The notes under the pieces: generated by a model | The model's database searches: none | Told to the model about the DNA's origin: nothing | Seen by the model: only the letters and a program-made list of their open reading frames with translations | Program-made: the position numbers and the translations under genes | Origin: Pantoea agglomerans | Lineage (GTDB): Bacteria; Pseudomonadota; Gammaproteobacteria; Enterobacterales; Enterobacteriaceae | Reading direction: 5' to 3' | Assembly: GCF_020149765.1 (NCBI RefSeq) | Contig: NZ_CP083809.1 | Location: 1,550,001 to 1,614,000 of the forward strand | Length of the DNA stretch: 64,000 nucleotides | Shown: piece by piece, positions 9,449 through 17,790 of the stretch | Layout of the letters: every line of letters starts with the position of its first letter | Position numbering within the stretch: the first letter of the stretch is position 1

Positions 9449-10387
9449 ATGCGTTTTAATCCGATCGTAACCGGGCTGCTGGCGGCAACGCTGTTCAGCG
9501 CCTCCTTCGCTCAGGCGAAAGATCTTAAATCCATCGGCGTCACCGTCGGCGATCTCGCCAACCCGTTTTTCGTGCAGATTACCAAAGGCGCGGAGATGAA
9601 AGCGCGTGAGCTGGCGGGCGACAAGGTCAACGTGACGCTGGTCTCCAGCGGCTACGATCTGGGCCAGCAGGTGGCGCAGATCGATAACTTTATCGCGGCG
9701 AAAGTCGACATGATTATTCTGAACGCCGCCGATTCCAAAGGCATCGCGCCGGCGGTGAAACGCGCCCGCGACGCTGGCATCGTGGTGGTGGCGGTCGACG
9801 TGGCGGCTGACGGCGCCAACGCTACCATTACCTCAGACAACACCCAGGCGGGGGAGATGGCCTGTAAATATATCGCCGATCGCCTGAAGGAGAAGGGCAA
9901 CGTATTGATTATCAATGGCCCGCCGGTTTCCGCCGTGCAGAACCGGGTTGAGGGCTGTATGACCGAGCTGAAACGCCATCCTGAGATCAAGCTGCTCTCC
10001 TGGAACCAGAACGCCAAGGGCAGCCGTGAAGGGGGGCTGGAAGTGATGACGGGTCTGCTGTCGGCCAATCCGAAGGTGGATGCGGTGTTCGCTATCAACG
10101 ATCCAACGGCGATCGGTGCCGATCTGGCGGCGAAACAGGCACAGCGCAACGAATTCTTTATTGTCGGCGTCGACGGATCGCCCGACGGCGAAGAGGCGCT
10201 GAAGCGTAAGAACTCGCTGTTCGTCGCTACGCCGGCGCAGGATCCACAGGTGATGGCGGCAAAAGCGGTGGAGATCGGCTATGACATTCTGCAGGGCAAA
10301 CCGGCGCCCGATAAGCCGGTGCTGATCCCGGTTTCCCTGATCGATCGCGACAATGTGGGCAGCTACAAGGGCTGGACGGTGAAATAG
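9449..10387 (+). CDS. Periplasmic sugar-binding protein, RbsB type
   Basis: This 312-residue secreted protein has a signal peptide at about 1-23 (ending AQA/KD). The mature start KSIGVTVGDLANPFFVQITKG is the classic first strand-helix of RbsB-like pentose/hexose binders. Further landmarks are DNTQAGEMACKYI and VFAINDPTAIGADLAAK. It should deliver the sugar to the importer encoded upstream and may also present it to the neighbouring sensor kinase, as RbsB/MglB do for Trg. That role is inference. A ribosome site, CAGGAGAAG, precedes the ATG. Confidence 0.92.
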   Translation: MRFNPIVTGLLAATLFSASFAQAKDLKSIGVTVGDLANPFFVQITKGAEMKARELAGDKVNVTLVSSGYDLGQQVAQIDNFIAAKVDMIILNAADSKGIAPAVKRARDAGIVVVAVDVAADGANATITSDNTQAGEMACKYIADRLKEKGNVLIINGPPVSAVQNRVEGCMTELKRHPEIKLLSWNQNAKGSREGGLEVMTGLLSANPKVDAVFAINDPTAIGADLAAKQAQRNEFFIVGVDGSPDGEEALKRKNSLFVATPAQDPQVMAAKAVEIGYDILQGKPAPDKPVLIPVSLIDRDNVGSYKGWTVK

Positions 10388-10417
10388 CGCCGGGCGCGCG
10401 CCCGGCTGTTCGCCCCG

Positions 10418-11152
10418 TCAGGCGCTCAGCCGGACCGCTTCCGGACGCGTGACATCGGCGGAAAAGACATAGCCGAGGCCGCGAATAGTGCGGATCAAAC
10501 TGGGCTGATGCGGATTCGTTTCGATTTTGCGCCGCAGTCGCATTATCAGCACGTCGATGGTGCGATCGAAAACGTCCAGGCTTTCGCCGTGGGTCAGCTC
10601 CAGCAGCTGATCGCGCGTCAGCACCTTGCGCGCGTGGCGCACCAGCGCGCGCAGCAGCGCATATTCACCCTGCGTCAGCGGCACCGCTTCGCGCTGCGGA
10701 TTGAGCAGCTGACAGCGCGCCTCATCCAGCTGCCAGCCGTTAAAGCGCCAGCCGCTCTCCACCGTCTCCGGCGATATCAGCCGTCCGCCGCGCCGCAGCG
10801 CCGCGCGCGCTCTCGCCACCACCACGCGCGGATTAAAAGGCTTGGCGATATAGTCATCCGCGCCCATCTCCAGCCCGACCACCATTTCCGCTTCGGAGCC
10901 CATGCCGGTCAGCATGATCACCAGCAGATCGGGGCGCTGGCGCTGCAGCTGTTGCAGCACCAGCAGGCCGTTGGTATCGGGCAGCATCATATCCAGCATC
11001 ACCAGCGCGATATCGCCGTGCTGCGCCAGCAGCGCCGGCGCGTCCCGGCCATAGTGGCAGCAGTAAACGCTAAACTGTTGCGCATTCAGCACATCCTGCA
11101 GCAGTTCGCAGACGGCTTTATCATCATCGATAACCAGAATGGCGGGCTTCAT
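10418..11152 (-). CDS. OmpR/PhoB-family response regulator
   Basis: This 244-residue transcription factor has a receiver domain (DDDK at 10-13, phospho-acceptor D54 in VMLDMMLP, conserved K in YIAKPFNP). A winged-helix DNA-binding domain follows, ending TIRGLGYVF. The ATG at 11152 is chosen because GAGGTCGCC precedes it and the receiver fold begins at once; the open frame to 11341 has no domain content. It lies downstream of and convergent with the sugar importer, with the hybrid kinase on the importer's far side. No other kinase is in the window, so pairing with the 4152-6728 kinase is likely but inferred. Confidence 0.9.
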   Translation of the reverse strand: MKPAILVIDDDKAVCELLQDVLNAQQFSVYCCHYGRDAPALLAQHGDIALVMLDMMLPDTNGLLVLQQLQRQRPDLLVIMLTGMGSEAEMVVGLEMGADDYIAKPFNPRVVVARARAALRRGGRLISPETVESGWRFNGWQLDEARCQLLNPQREAVPLTQGEYALLRALVRHARKVLTRDQLLELTHGESLDVFDRTIDVLIMRLRRKIETNPHQPSLIRTIRGLGYVFSADVTRPEAVRLSA

Positions 11153-11583
11153 GCAGGGCGACCTCAAGGTTAAAAAAAGGTTAACAAGAGTGTACACGGC
11201 GCGATTTGCGCCGCCCTGACAAGCGATGGAAACGTGAGCGATATCGCCTTCGGCTTTGCTGAAGCGTGCGTTGGCGCAGAATTTTGCGCAGCGCAGAGGA
11301 AGCGATGAAAACGATTGCGCGGAAGCGGGGCAATGCACCATAATCGCGCCTTGTTTTGGTTCAGATTTCTCTTAGAAAATGCCGGGCCTGGCGAGGTAAA
11401 CGATTGCGTTTCCCGCTGGCATAGCGCTTGCTATGACTTCAGGCCTTATGGAGATTCAGGGCGTGACGACAGCGTCCGTCAGCATGCAGCGGCGCGTCGT
11501 GCGGTACCACAATAATCAGCATGTAACCCACACTGGCAAGTGAGAACGCGCATTCGTGCCGTCTCCGCTCTTGAGAGATGATG
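11153..11583. other. Intergenic region between response regulator and purine permease
   Basis: This stretch of about 430 bases must hold the divergent promoters of the regulator (minus) and the permease (plus). I see no ORF of coding quality, although a weak frame spans 11315-11515. No purine riboswitch core was recognised. GAGAG at 11573-11577 is the ribosome site of the permease. Confidence 0.4.
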
Positions 11584-12879
11584 ATGTTAGAAAAACTATT
11601 CAAGCTAAAAGCGCATAACACGACGGTTCGCACCGAAGTGGTCGCCGGGATCACCACCTTCCTGGCGATGGCCTATATCCTGTTTGTTAACCCCAGCATT
11701 TTGGGCGCAACCGGGATGGATAAAGGCGCGGTGTTTGTTGCCACCTGTCTGGCGGCGGCGATCGGATCGGTACTGATGGGGCTGATCGCCAACTACCCGA
11801 TCGCGCTGGCGCCCGGCATGGGGCTGAACGCCTTCTTCACCTATACCGTCGTGCTGCATATGGGTTACACCTGGCAAATCGCGCTAGGCGCAGTGTTTTT
11901 GTCGGCGGTGATCTTCTTCGCGATGTCGATTTTTAAAATTCGCGAGTGGATTATCGCCAGCATTCCGCTGCCGCTGCGCGCCGGGATTGCGGCGGGCATC
12001 GGGCTGTTCCTGGCGCTGATCGCGCTGGAAGGCGCGGGCATCGTGGTGGATAACCCGGCAACGCTGGTTGGTCTGGGCGATCTCACGAAGCCGGGCCCGC
12101 TGCTGGCGCTGCTGGGCTTTGTGGTGATTGTGGTGCTGGAGGCACGTCGCGTCACCGGCGCGGTGCTGATTGGCATCCTGCTGATCACCTTTATTTCGAT
12201 GGGCATCGGCCTGTCGCCCTTTGCTGGCATCTTCTCCGTGCCGCCCTCTATCGCGCCTACCTTTATGCAGCTGGATATCGCCGGCGCCTTTAACGTCGGC
12301 CTGGTTAGCGTGATTTTCGCCTTTCTGTTTGTCGACGTGTTCGACAATACCGGTACGCTGCTGGGAGTGACTAAACGCGCCGGGCTGGCGGATGAGCAGG
12401 GCAATATCCCGAAGATGGGGCGCGCGCTGGTGGCCGATAGCGCCGCGGCGCTGTTTGGCTCGCTGCTCGGTACCTCGACCACCACCAGCTATGTGGAATC
12501 TGCAGCTGGCGTGAGCGCGGGCGGACGCACCGGCTTAACGGCGGTCGTGGTCGCTATCCTGTTCCTGCTGGCGCTGTTTTTCTCGCCGCTGGCGGGCAGC
12601 GTTCCGGTCTACGCGACGGCGCCGGCGCTGCTGTTTGTCGCGGTGCTGATGACCTCCGGGCTGGCGGAGATTGACTGGAAAGATATTACTACCGCGGCGC
12701 CGGTCACCGTTACCGCGCTGACCATGCCGCTGACTTACTCCATCGCCAACGGCATCGCCTTCGGCTTTATCACCTGGACGGTGGTGAAGCTGCTGAGCGG
12801 CCGCACGAAAGAGATCAATGCGGCGCTGGTGATCCTTTCACTGCTGTTCGTGATCAAGCTGGGCTGGCTCAGCGCCTGA
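11584..12879 (+). CDS. NCS2/AzgA-family adenine/guanine/hypoxanthine permease
   Basis: This inner-membrane protein of about 431 residues should import a purine base with protons. It carries the AzgA-type NCS2 landmarks. They are TVRTEVVAGITTFLAMAYI at the N-terminus, NPSILGATGMD, APGMGLNAFF, FVDVFDNTGTLLGV (a conserved Asp/Glu substrate region) and TTTSYVESAAGVSAGGRTGL. Similarity is closer to AdeP/AdeQ than to GhxP, so adenine is a fair guess. Three in-frame ATGs (11578, 11581, 11584) occur; GAGAG at 11573-11577 best suits 11584. A strong terminator follows. Confidence 0.88.
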   Translation: MLEKLFKLKAHNTTVRTEVVAGITTFLAMAYILFVNPSILGATGMDKGAVFVATCLAAAIGSVLMGLIANYPIALAPGMGLNAFFTYTVVLHMGYTWQIALGAVFLSAVIFFAMSIFKIREWIIASIPLPLRAGIAAGIGLFLALIALEGAGIVVDNPATLVGLGDLTKPGPLLALLGFVVIVVLEARRVTGAVLIGILLITFISMGIGLSPFAGIFSVPPSIAPTFMQLDIAGAFNVGLVSVIFAFLFVDVFDNTGTLLGVTKRAGLADEQGNIPKMGRALVADSAAALFGSLLGTSTTTSYVESAAGVSAGGRTGLTAVVVAILFLLALFFSPLAGSVPVYATAPALLFVAVLMTSGLAEIDWKDITTAAPVTVTALTMPLTYSIANGIAFGFITWTVVKLLSGRTKEINAALVILSLLFVIKLGWLSA

Positions 12880-12926
12880 TAGCGATCGCCGCGCCGGCGC
12901 AGGCTGGTGCGGTTTTATCCTTTAGC

Positions 12927-12964
12927 TGCGCGCAAGACGTAAACCGTCTTGCGCGCATTTTTTT
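12927..12964 (+). terminator. Rho-independent terminator after the purine permease
   Basis: A perfect 13-bp stem (12927-12939 with 12945-12957, TGCGCGCAAGACG and its complement), with loop TAAAC, is followed by seven T. It ends the permease transcript 48 bases after the stop codon. Confidence 0.9.
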
Positions 12965-13278
12965 GTCCTGCTCCTGTACGTTTGCGTAGCGGCTTCCAGA
13001 ATGGGTCAGAAAGGGTGTTAACTCTGCTGGCGCAGCGCTACCCTGCCAGCGCTAATTCGAGAGGCGCATCGATCGCCATTTATAACCGAATTAGCGGAAC
13101 GGGGAATGTTTACTGGGCGGTAATCTGGTTAAATACCCAACAGTCTGGGGACGCACCGGTGACGTGACTGTAAGGCGTAACAGGGAAAGGAGAGAATAGT
13201 ATGGAACTGCCGTTAAGCCCTCTTCCGCGCAGGTTTGCCTGTCCCCTCATCCCTCTTCAGCAATCAGGAGGCGATCCT

Positions 13279-13791
13279 GTGGAGCGATTGACCAAACGCG
13301 TTGAGCGGCTTGAGCTGGATACGCAACAGATAAAAACAGACCTGGCGGTACTGACCGAACGTTCGCAACATTTCGCCACGAAAACGGATGTTGAAGGCCT
13401 GCGTACCGAACAGTTCAGGATGCGATGTGAAATGCTTGAAGGCTTCGCCCAGTCGGCAGCCCAGTTTGCGCGTATTGATGAGAGGTTTGCGCGCGTCAGT
13501 GACTGGAGCGGGCAGGTCGACAATAATTTTGCCGCCATTGACAAGCACTTTGAGCGGATTCATCAACAGTTCGAACGCGTTGACAAAAAGTTTGAGCGTA
13601 TTGATGAAAGGTTTGAGCGGGTCGACGAAAAGTTTGAACGTATGAACGAGAAGTTTGAGCGCCTGGACGGAAAGTTTGAGCGCGTCGACGAAAAGTTTGA
13701 CCGCCTTAACGATCGCATTACCTGGACGCTGATGGTGCCAGCTGTGCTCGCCGTGCTCGGCTGGCTGGCGAGAGAATTCTGGATGAGGTAG
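13279..13791 (+). CDS. Coiled-coil protein with tandem heptads and C-terminal membrane anchor
   Basis: I do not recognise a named family. The protein begins ERLTKRVERLE and has a helical section. It then runs through about eight consecutive heptads of the form FERVDEK, FERIDER, FERMNEK and FERLDGK, a strong coiled coil. It ends in one hydrophobic segment (about 18 residues, WTLMVPAVLAVLGWLA) with FWMR at the inner face. A tail-anchored oligomer is inferred. The start is ambiguous: GTG at 13279 has a perfect AGGAGG 7 bases upstream, while ATG at 13201 (26 residues longer, proline-rich) also has AAAGGAG 8 bases upstream. The DNA is built of 21-bp units. Confidence 0.75.
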   Translation: MERLTKRVERLELDTQQIKTDLAVLTERSQHFATKTDVEGLRTEQFRMRCEMLEGFAQSAAQFARIDERFARVSDWSGQVDNNFAAIDKHFERIHQQFERVDKKFERIDERFERVDEKFERMNEKFERLDGKFERVDEKFDRLNDRITWTLMVPAVLAVLGWLAREFWMR

Positions 13792-13866
13792 AGAGACGAA
13801 ACCTGCTGCGTCTCTCTACATCGGGTTAAGGCAGAGCACGAGCGGTGGTCCCCGTGCTCTGAACCA

Positions 13867-15321
13867 TTAACGGAACGGCGGTTCGTTAAAGGTACGCAGC
13901 TTGCGTGAATGCAGCTTATCTCCTTCGGCGCGCAGCAGCTCTACCGCGCAAATGCCAATTTGCAGATGCTCTGAAATCGCCCCTTCATAAAAGCGGTTTG
14001 CCTGCCCTGGCAGCTTGATTTCGCCATGCAGCGGCTTATCCGAGACGCAGAGCAGCGTGCCGTAAGGGACGCGGAACCGATAGCCCTGTGCTGCAATCGT
14101 GGCGCTCTCCATATCCACCGCCACCGCGCGGCTCAGGTTAAAGCGCAGCGCCGAGGCGGAGTAGCGCAGCTCCCAGTTGCGATCGTCCGTCGTTACCACG
14201 GTGCCGGTGCGCAGACGCTGCTTAACCTCTTCTCCCGGCATATTGCTCACTGCTTTGGTAGCGTCATAGAGCGCGCGCTGCACTTCCGCGATGCTTGGCA
14301 CCGGAATATCGGGCGGTAAGACGCTGTCGAGCACGTGGTCGTCGCGCAGGTAGGCGTGCGCCAGCACATAGTCGCCGATGCGCTGGCTTTCGCGCAGGCC
14401 GCCGCAGTGGCCGATCATCAGCCAGGCGTGCGGTCGCATTACCGCAAGGTGATCGCAGATGGTTTTGGCGTTGGACGGGCCGACGCCGATATTTACCAGC
14501 GTGATGCCGCGGCGGCCAGGCGAGGTGAGATGCCAGGCGGGCATCTGATGCTTTTTCCACGCCAGATCCAGCATCGCCGCATCGCTCTCCGCCGTCTCGG
14601 CGGTGATCACCGCGCCGCCCGCGCAGGCCAGGCTGTCATAGTCGCTGGCGGGATCGCGCACCTGCTCTGTTGCCCAGCGAACAAACTCATCCACATAGCG
14701 CGTGTAGTTGGTGAACAGCACAAACGGCTGGAAATGCTCTACCGAGGTACCGGTGTAGTGGCGCAGGCGTGCCAGAGAGAAGTCGGTGCGCAGCGCATCG
14801 AAGTGAGACAAAGGGAAAACCGCGTCCGGATTAAACAGACCGTCGGCGGTTTCATCGCCAATCTGTGACAGCTCAGTGGTCGGGAAGTGACGCGCGATAG
14901 TGGCGCTCATGGTGCGGTCCAGCGACAGATCGGAACCGTCGATGACGTAAGGATAGGGGATCTCCTGGCTGGACGGGCCGACCTGAATCTCAACCTCATA
15001 CTCTTTTTCCAGCATCGCCAGCTGTTCGCTGAGATAGTGACGCAGCAGCGCCGGACGCGTGATGGTGGTGCTGTAGCTGCCGGTATGGGTAAAGCGTCCC
15101 CAGGCGCGCGTGCGGTTTTGCTGCGGCCCTTCGCCGCGCCAGGTAATGCGCAGCTCGGGGTAGACAAAGAGTCCCTGGCGACGCGCTTCCGCCTCGGGGA
15201 GCGTGCCCTGTTCGGTATAGGTTTTTATCGCCGCGCGCAGCGCGTTCACCGCGTTGTCATACAGACGCTCCAGTTCATCCAGCGCCTGCTGGCGGGTAAG
15301 GCCGTTCCGTTGTGTAGGCAT
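13867..15321 (-). CDS. amn: AMP nucleosidase
   Basis: The enzyme splits AMP into adenine and ribose 5-phosphate in purine salvage. At 484 residues from the ATG at 15321 it has the same length as E. coli Amn and matches it along its whole length. Examples are IPYPYVIDGSDLSLDRTMSA, GDETADGLF, IGHCGGLRESQ, VDMESATIAAQGYRF and the C-terminal HSRKLRTFNEPPFR. AGGAGAGCTT precedes the start; the longer frame to 15354 has no such site. It is an independent unit, with a divergent Liv importer upstream. Confidence 0.97.
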   Translation of the reverse strand: MPTQRNGLTRQQALDELERLYDNAVNALRAAIKTYTEQGTLPEAEARRQGLFVYPELRITWRGEGPQQNRTRAWGRFTHTGSYSTTITRPALLRHYLSEQLAMLEKEYEVEIQVGPSSQEIPYPYVIDGSDLSLDRTMSATIARHFPTTELSQIGDETADGLFNPDAVFPLSHFDALRTDFSLARLRHYTGTSVEHFQPFVLFTNYTRYVDEFVRWATEQVRDPASDYDSLACAGGAVITAETAESDAAMLDLAWKKHQMPAWHLTSPGRRGITLVNIGVGPSNAKTICDHLAVMRPHAWLMIGHCGGLRESQRIGDYVLAHAYLRDDHVLDSVLPPDIPVPSIAEVQRALYDATKAVSNMPGEEVKQRLRTGTVVTTDDRNWELRYSASALRFNLSRAVAVDMESATIAAQGYRFRVPYGTLLCVSDKPLHGEIKLPGQANRFYEGAISEHLQIGICAVELLRAEGDKLHSRKLRTFNEPPFR

Positions 15322-15669
15322 AAGCTCTCCTGATATTAAGCGATCCTTCCCCACAGCTTAGCGGGTTTGCCGCCGCCGCAAAGCAAGAATCTGTGATCGA
15401 CCGCATTATGCACCAACAGGGTGCTGGCGTGTTGCCAAACCCCGCCTACGTTTAAATGAATCAGAAGGTGACGTCGTGCGCTGTCGCTGGCGTTGCCACC
15501 TTCCTTTGGCGAAATCCCGCCGCCCGATTGGTTCTGGCGAGATTCTTGCTTGCGATTAATAGCGGCCTTCAGCGTCGCGCGTAGCATTCCCGAACCGAAT
15601 TAAAAAACATTCACCGCTCCTGCGCCGTGGTCTGGCGAACGCAAACTAACTGTGTCGAGGATAGACAGC
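15322..15669. other. Divergent promoter region between amn and the Liv operon, with a 12-bp inverted repeat
   Basis: These 348 bases hold no convincing gene. AAGCAAGAATCT at 15381-15392 recurs as its exact complement AGATTCTTGCTT at 15540-15551, 147 bp apart. This could be coincidence, a regulator's paired sites, or arms of a remnant. The promoters of amn and the Liv operon must lie here, but I cannot place them with confidence. Confidence 0.35.
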
Positions 15670-16785
15670 ATGTCTCAGAAACTGATCAAGTTGTCGTTAA
15701 ACGTCGTAATTGCAGGTTGTTTCGGCGCTGCGCTGAGTGCGCAGGCCGATATAAAAATCGGCGTCGCCGGGCCGTTCTCCGGCCCCAACGCCACCTATGG
15801 CGCGCAGTACTGGAAAGGGGCGACGCAGGCAGCGGAGGATATCAACGCGGCGGGCGGCATCAACGGCGAGAAAATCGTGCTGGTGCAGGGAGACGACGCC
15901 TGCGAACCCAAACAGGCGGTTGCGGTGGCGAACCGACTTGTCGATCAGGATAAGGTGATGGCGGTGGTCGGCCATTTTTGCTCCTCCAGCACCATGCCCG
16001 CCTCGGAGGTCTACGACGACGCCGGCGTGCTGTCGATTACGCCGGGATCCACTAATCCGCAGATCACCGAGCGCGGCATGAAAACCCTGTTTCGCATGTG
16101 CGGGCGCGACGACCAGCAGGGCGCCATCGCCGCCACTTTTATGCTCGATAAGCTAAAAGCGAAAAAGGTCGCGATTATCCATGACAAAGATACCTATGGG
16201 CAGGGGCTGGCCGACGCCACGAAAGCGGCGCTGGAGAAGCGCGGCGTAAAAGAGGTGATGTATGAGGGCCTGTCGCGCGGCGAGAAAGATTTTAACGCGC
16301 TGGTGACCAAAATCGCCCAGGCGCATCCCGACGTGGTCTATTTCGGCGGCTGCCACCCCGAGGCGGGCCCGCTGGTGCGCCAGATGCGCGAGCAGGGCGT
16401 TAAAGCTAACTTCTTCTCCGGCGACTGCATCGTGACGCAGGAGCTGGTCACCGCCGCGGGCGGGCCGCAGTACACCAACGGCATCTATATGACCTTCGGC
16501 AACGATCCGCGTCAGATCGCCGACGGCAAAGCGGTGATTGAGACATTCCGCAAAGGGGGCTTTGAACCGGAAGGCTATACCCTCTACGCCTACGCCTCTG
16601 TTCAGGCGCTGGCTGCCGCCTATAAAGGCGCGGGCAAAGACAATGAGAAAGCCAGCGAATGGCTGAAATCTCACGATGTGCCCACCGTTATGGGTAAAAA
16701 AGCCTGGGACGGCAAGGGCGATCTGAAAGTGTCCGATTATGTCGTTTATCAGTGGGACGACAAGGGTAAATATCACCAGCTGTAA
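15670..16785 (+). CDS. Branched-chain amino-acid ABC transporter substrate-binding protein (LivJ/LivK type)
   Basis: This 371-residue periplasmic protein has a signal peptide (about 1-24, ending AQA/D). The mature start IKIGVAGPFSGPNATYG is the Leu/Ile/Val-binding fold opener. The internal VGHFCSSSTMPAS and TPGSTNPQIT are ligand-loop motifs, and paired cysteines may form the family disulphides. The ATG at 15670 has GAGGATAG upstream; the GTG at 15652 would spoil the signal peptide. It leads an operon with livHMGF-type genes. The substrate is probably Leu/Ile/Val, though related systems take other amino acids or amides. Confidence 0.92.
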   Translation: MSQKLIKLSLNVVIAGCFGAALSAQADIKIGVAGPFSGPNATYGAQYWKGATQAAEDINAAGGINGEKIVLVQGDDACEPKQAVAVANRLVDQDKVMAVVGHFCSSSTMPASEVYDDAGVLSITPGSTNPQITERGMKTLFRMCGRDDQQGAIAATFMLDKLKAKKVAIIHDKDTYGQGLADATKAALEKRGVKEVMYEGLSRGEKDFNALVTKIAQAHPDVVYFGGCHPEAGPLVRQMREQGVKANFFSGDCIVTQELVTAAGGPQYTNGIYMTFGNDPRQIADGKAVIETFRKGGFEPEGYTLYAYASVQALAAAYKGAGKDNEKASEWLKSHDVPTVMGKKAWDGKGDLKVSDYVVYQWDDKGKYHQL

Positions 16786-16794
16786 GCCTGAGCC

Positions 16795-16815
16795 CGCCCT
16801 GCGCAGCGCAGGGCG
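16795..16815 (+). terminator. Intercistronic hairpin between the Liv binding protein and livH
   Basis: A perfect 9-bp GC stem (CGCCCTGCG, 16795-16803, with 16807-16815; loop CAG) is followed by only TTTCC. It is a weak terminator or RNA-stabilising hairpin. Such an element would make more binding protein than permease, a common arrangement in importer operons. Confidence 0.55.
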
Positions 16816-16868
16816 TTTCCTGTCCGGACCGCCCGGTTGCGCGGTCCGCTTTGCGCAGAGACTTCGTT

Positions 16869-17783
16869 ATGGACGCCTTTTTACTTCAGCAACTGATCAA
16901 CGGGCTGACGCTGGGCGCGGTATATGGCCTGATCGCGATCGGCTACACCATGGTGTACGGCATTATCGGCATGATTAACTTTGCGCACGGCGAGGTCTAT
17001 ATGATCTCCGCCTATCTTTGCGCCATCGGCCTGGCGCTGCTCTCTTTTTTTGGCGTGCACTCTTTTCCGCTGCTGATTTTCGGCACGCTGCTGTTTACCG
17101 TGGTGGTGACGGCGGTTTACGGCTGGACCATCGAGCGTATCGCCTACCGGCCGCTGCGCCACTCGACGCGCCTCGCGCCGCTCATCTCCGCCATCGGCAT
17201 GTCGCTTATCTTGCAAAACTACGTGCAGCTGAGCCAGGGACCTAATCAGCAGGGCGTGCCGACGCTGCTCACCGGCGTGCTGCGCTTCGAGTTTGACGGC
17301 GGGCTGGTGCAGATCACCTGGACCAAGCTCTTTATTCTCGCCGCCGCCTTCTGCGGCATGGCGCTGCTCACCTGGATTATCCAGTACACCCGCCTCGGCC
17401 GTATCTGCCGCGCGGTGCAGCAGGACCGGCGCATGGCGGCTATTCTCGGCATCAATACCGATCGCGTTATCTCGCTGGTCTTCGTGATCGGCGCGGCGAT
17501 GGCCGGGCTGGCCGGGGTGCTGGTGACGATGAACTACGGCACCTTCGACTTTTACGCCGGGTTTATCATCGGCATCAAGGCGTTCACCGCGGCGGTGCTG
17601 GGCGGTATCGGATCGCTGCCTGGCGCGATGCTGGGCGGGCTGCTGCTCGGCGTGGCGGAGGCGCAGTTCGCCGGGCTGGTGAACTCAGACTACAAAGACG
17701 TTTTCTCCTTCGCGCTGCTGGTGGTGATCCTTATCTTCCGCCCGCAGGGGCTGCTTGGCCGTCCGCTGGTGGCGAAAGTGTGA
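16869..17783 (+). CDS. livH: LivH, branched-chain amino-acid ABC transporter permease
   Basis: This 304-residue membrane protein begins at ATG 16869 (MDAFLLQQLINGLTLGAVYGLIAIGYTMVYG), matching the LivH N-terminus. GMINFAHGEVYM and the C-terminal GGIGSLPGAMLGG loop are further LivH features. With LivM it forms the channel for branched-chain amino acids. The frame opens at 16851, but that extension is not in the family. The livM start follows 7 bases after the stop. Confidence 0.93.
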   Translation: MDAFLLQQLINGLTLGAVYGLIAIGYTMVYGIIGMINFAHGEVYMISAYLCAIGLALLSFFGVHSFPLLIFGTLLFTVVVTAVYGWTIERIAYRPLRHSTRLAPLISAIGMSLILQNYVQLSQGPNQQGVPTLLTGVLRFEFDGGLVQITWTKLFILAAAFCGMALLTWIIQYTRLGRICRAVQQDRRMAAILGINTDRVISLVFVIGAAMAGLAGVLVTMNYGTFDFYAGFIIGIKAFTAAVLGGIGSLPGAMLGGLLLGVAEAQFAGLVNSDYKDVFSFALLVVILIFRPQGLLGRPLVAKV

Positions 17784-17790
17784 GGGCGCA

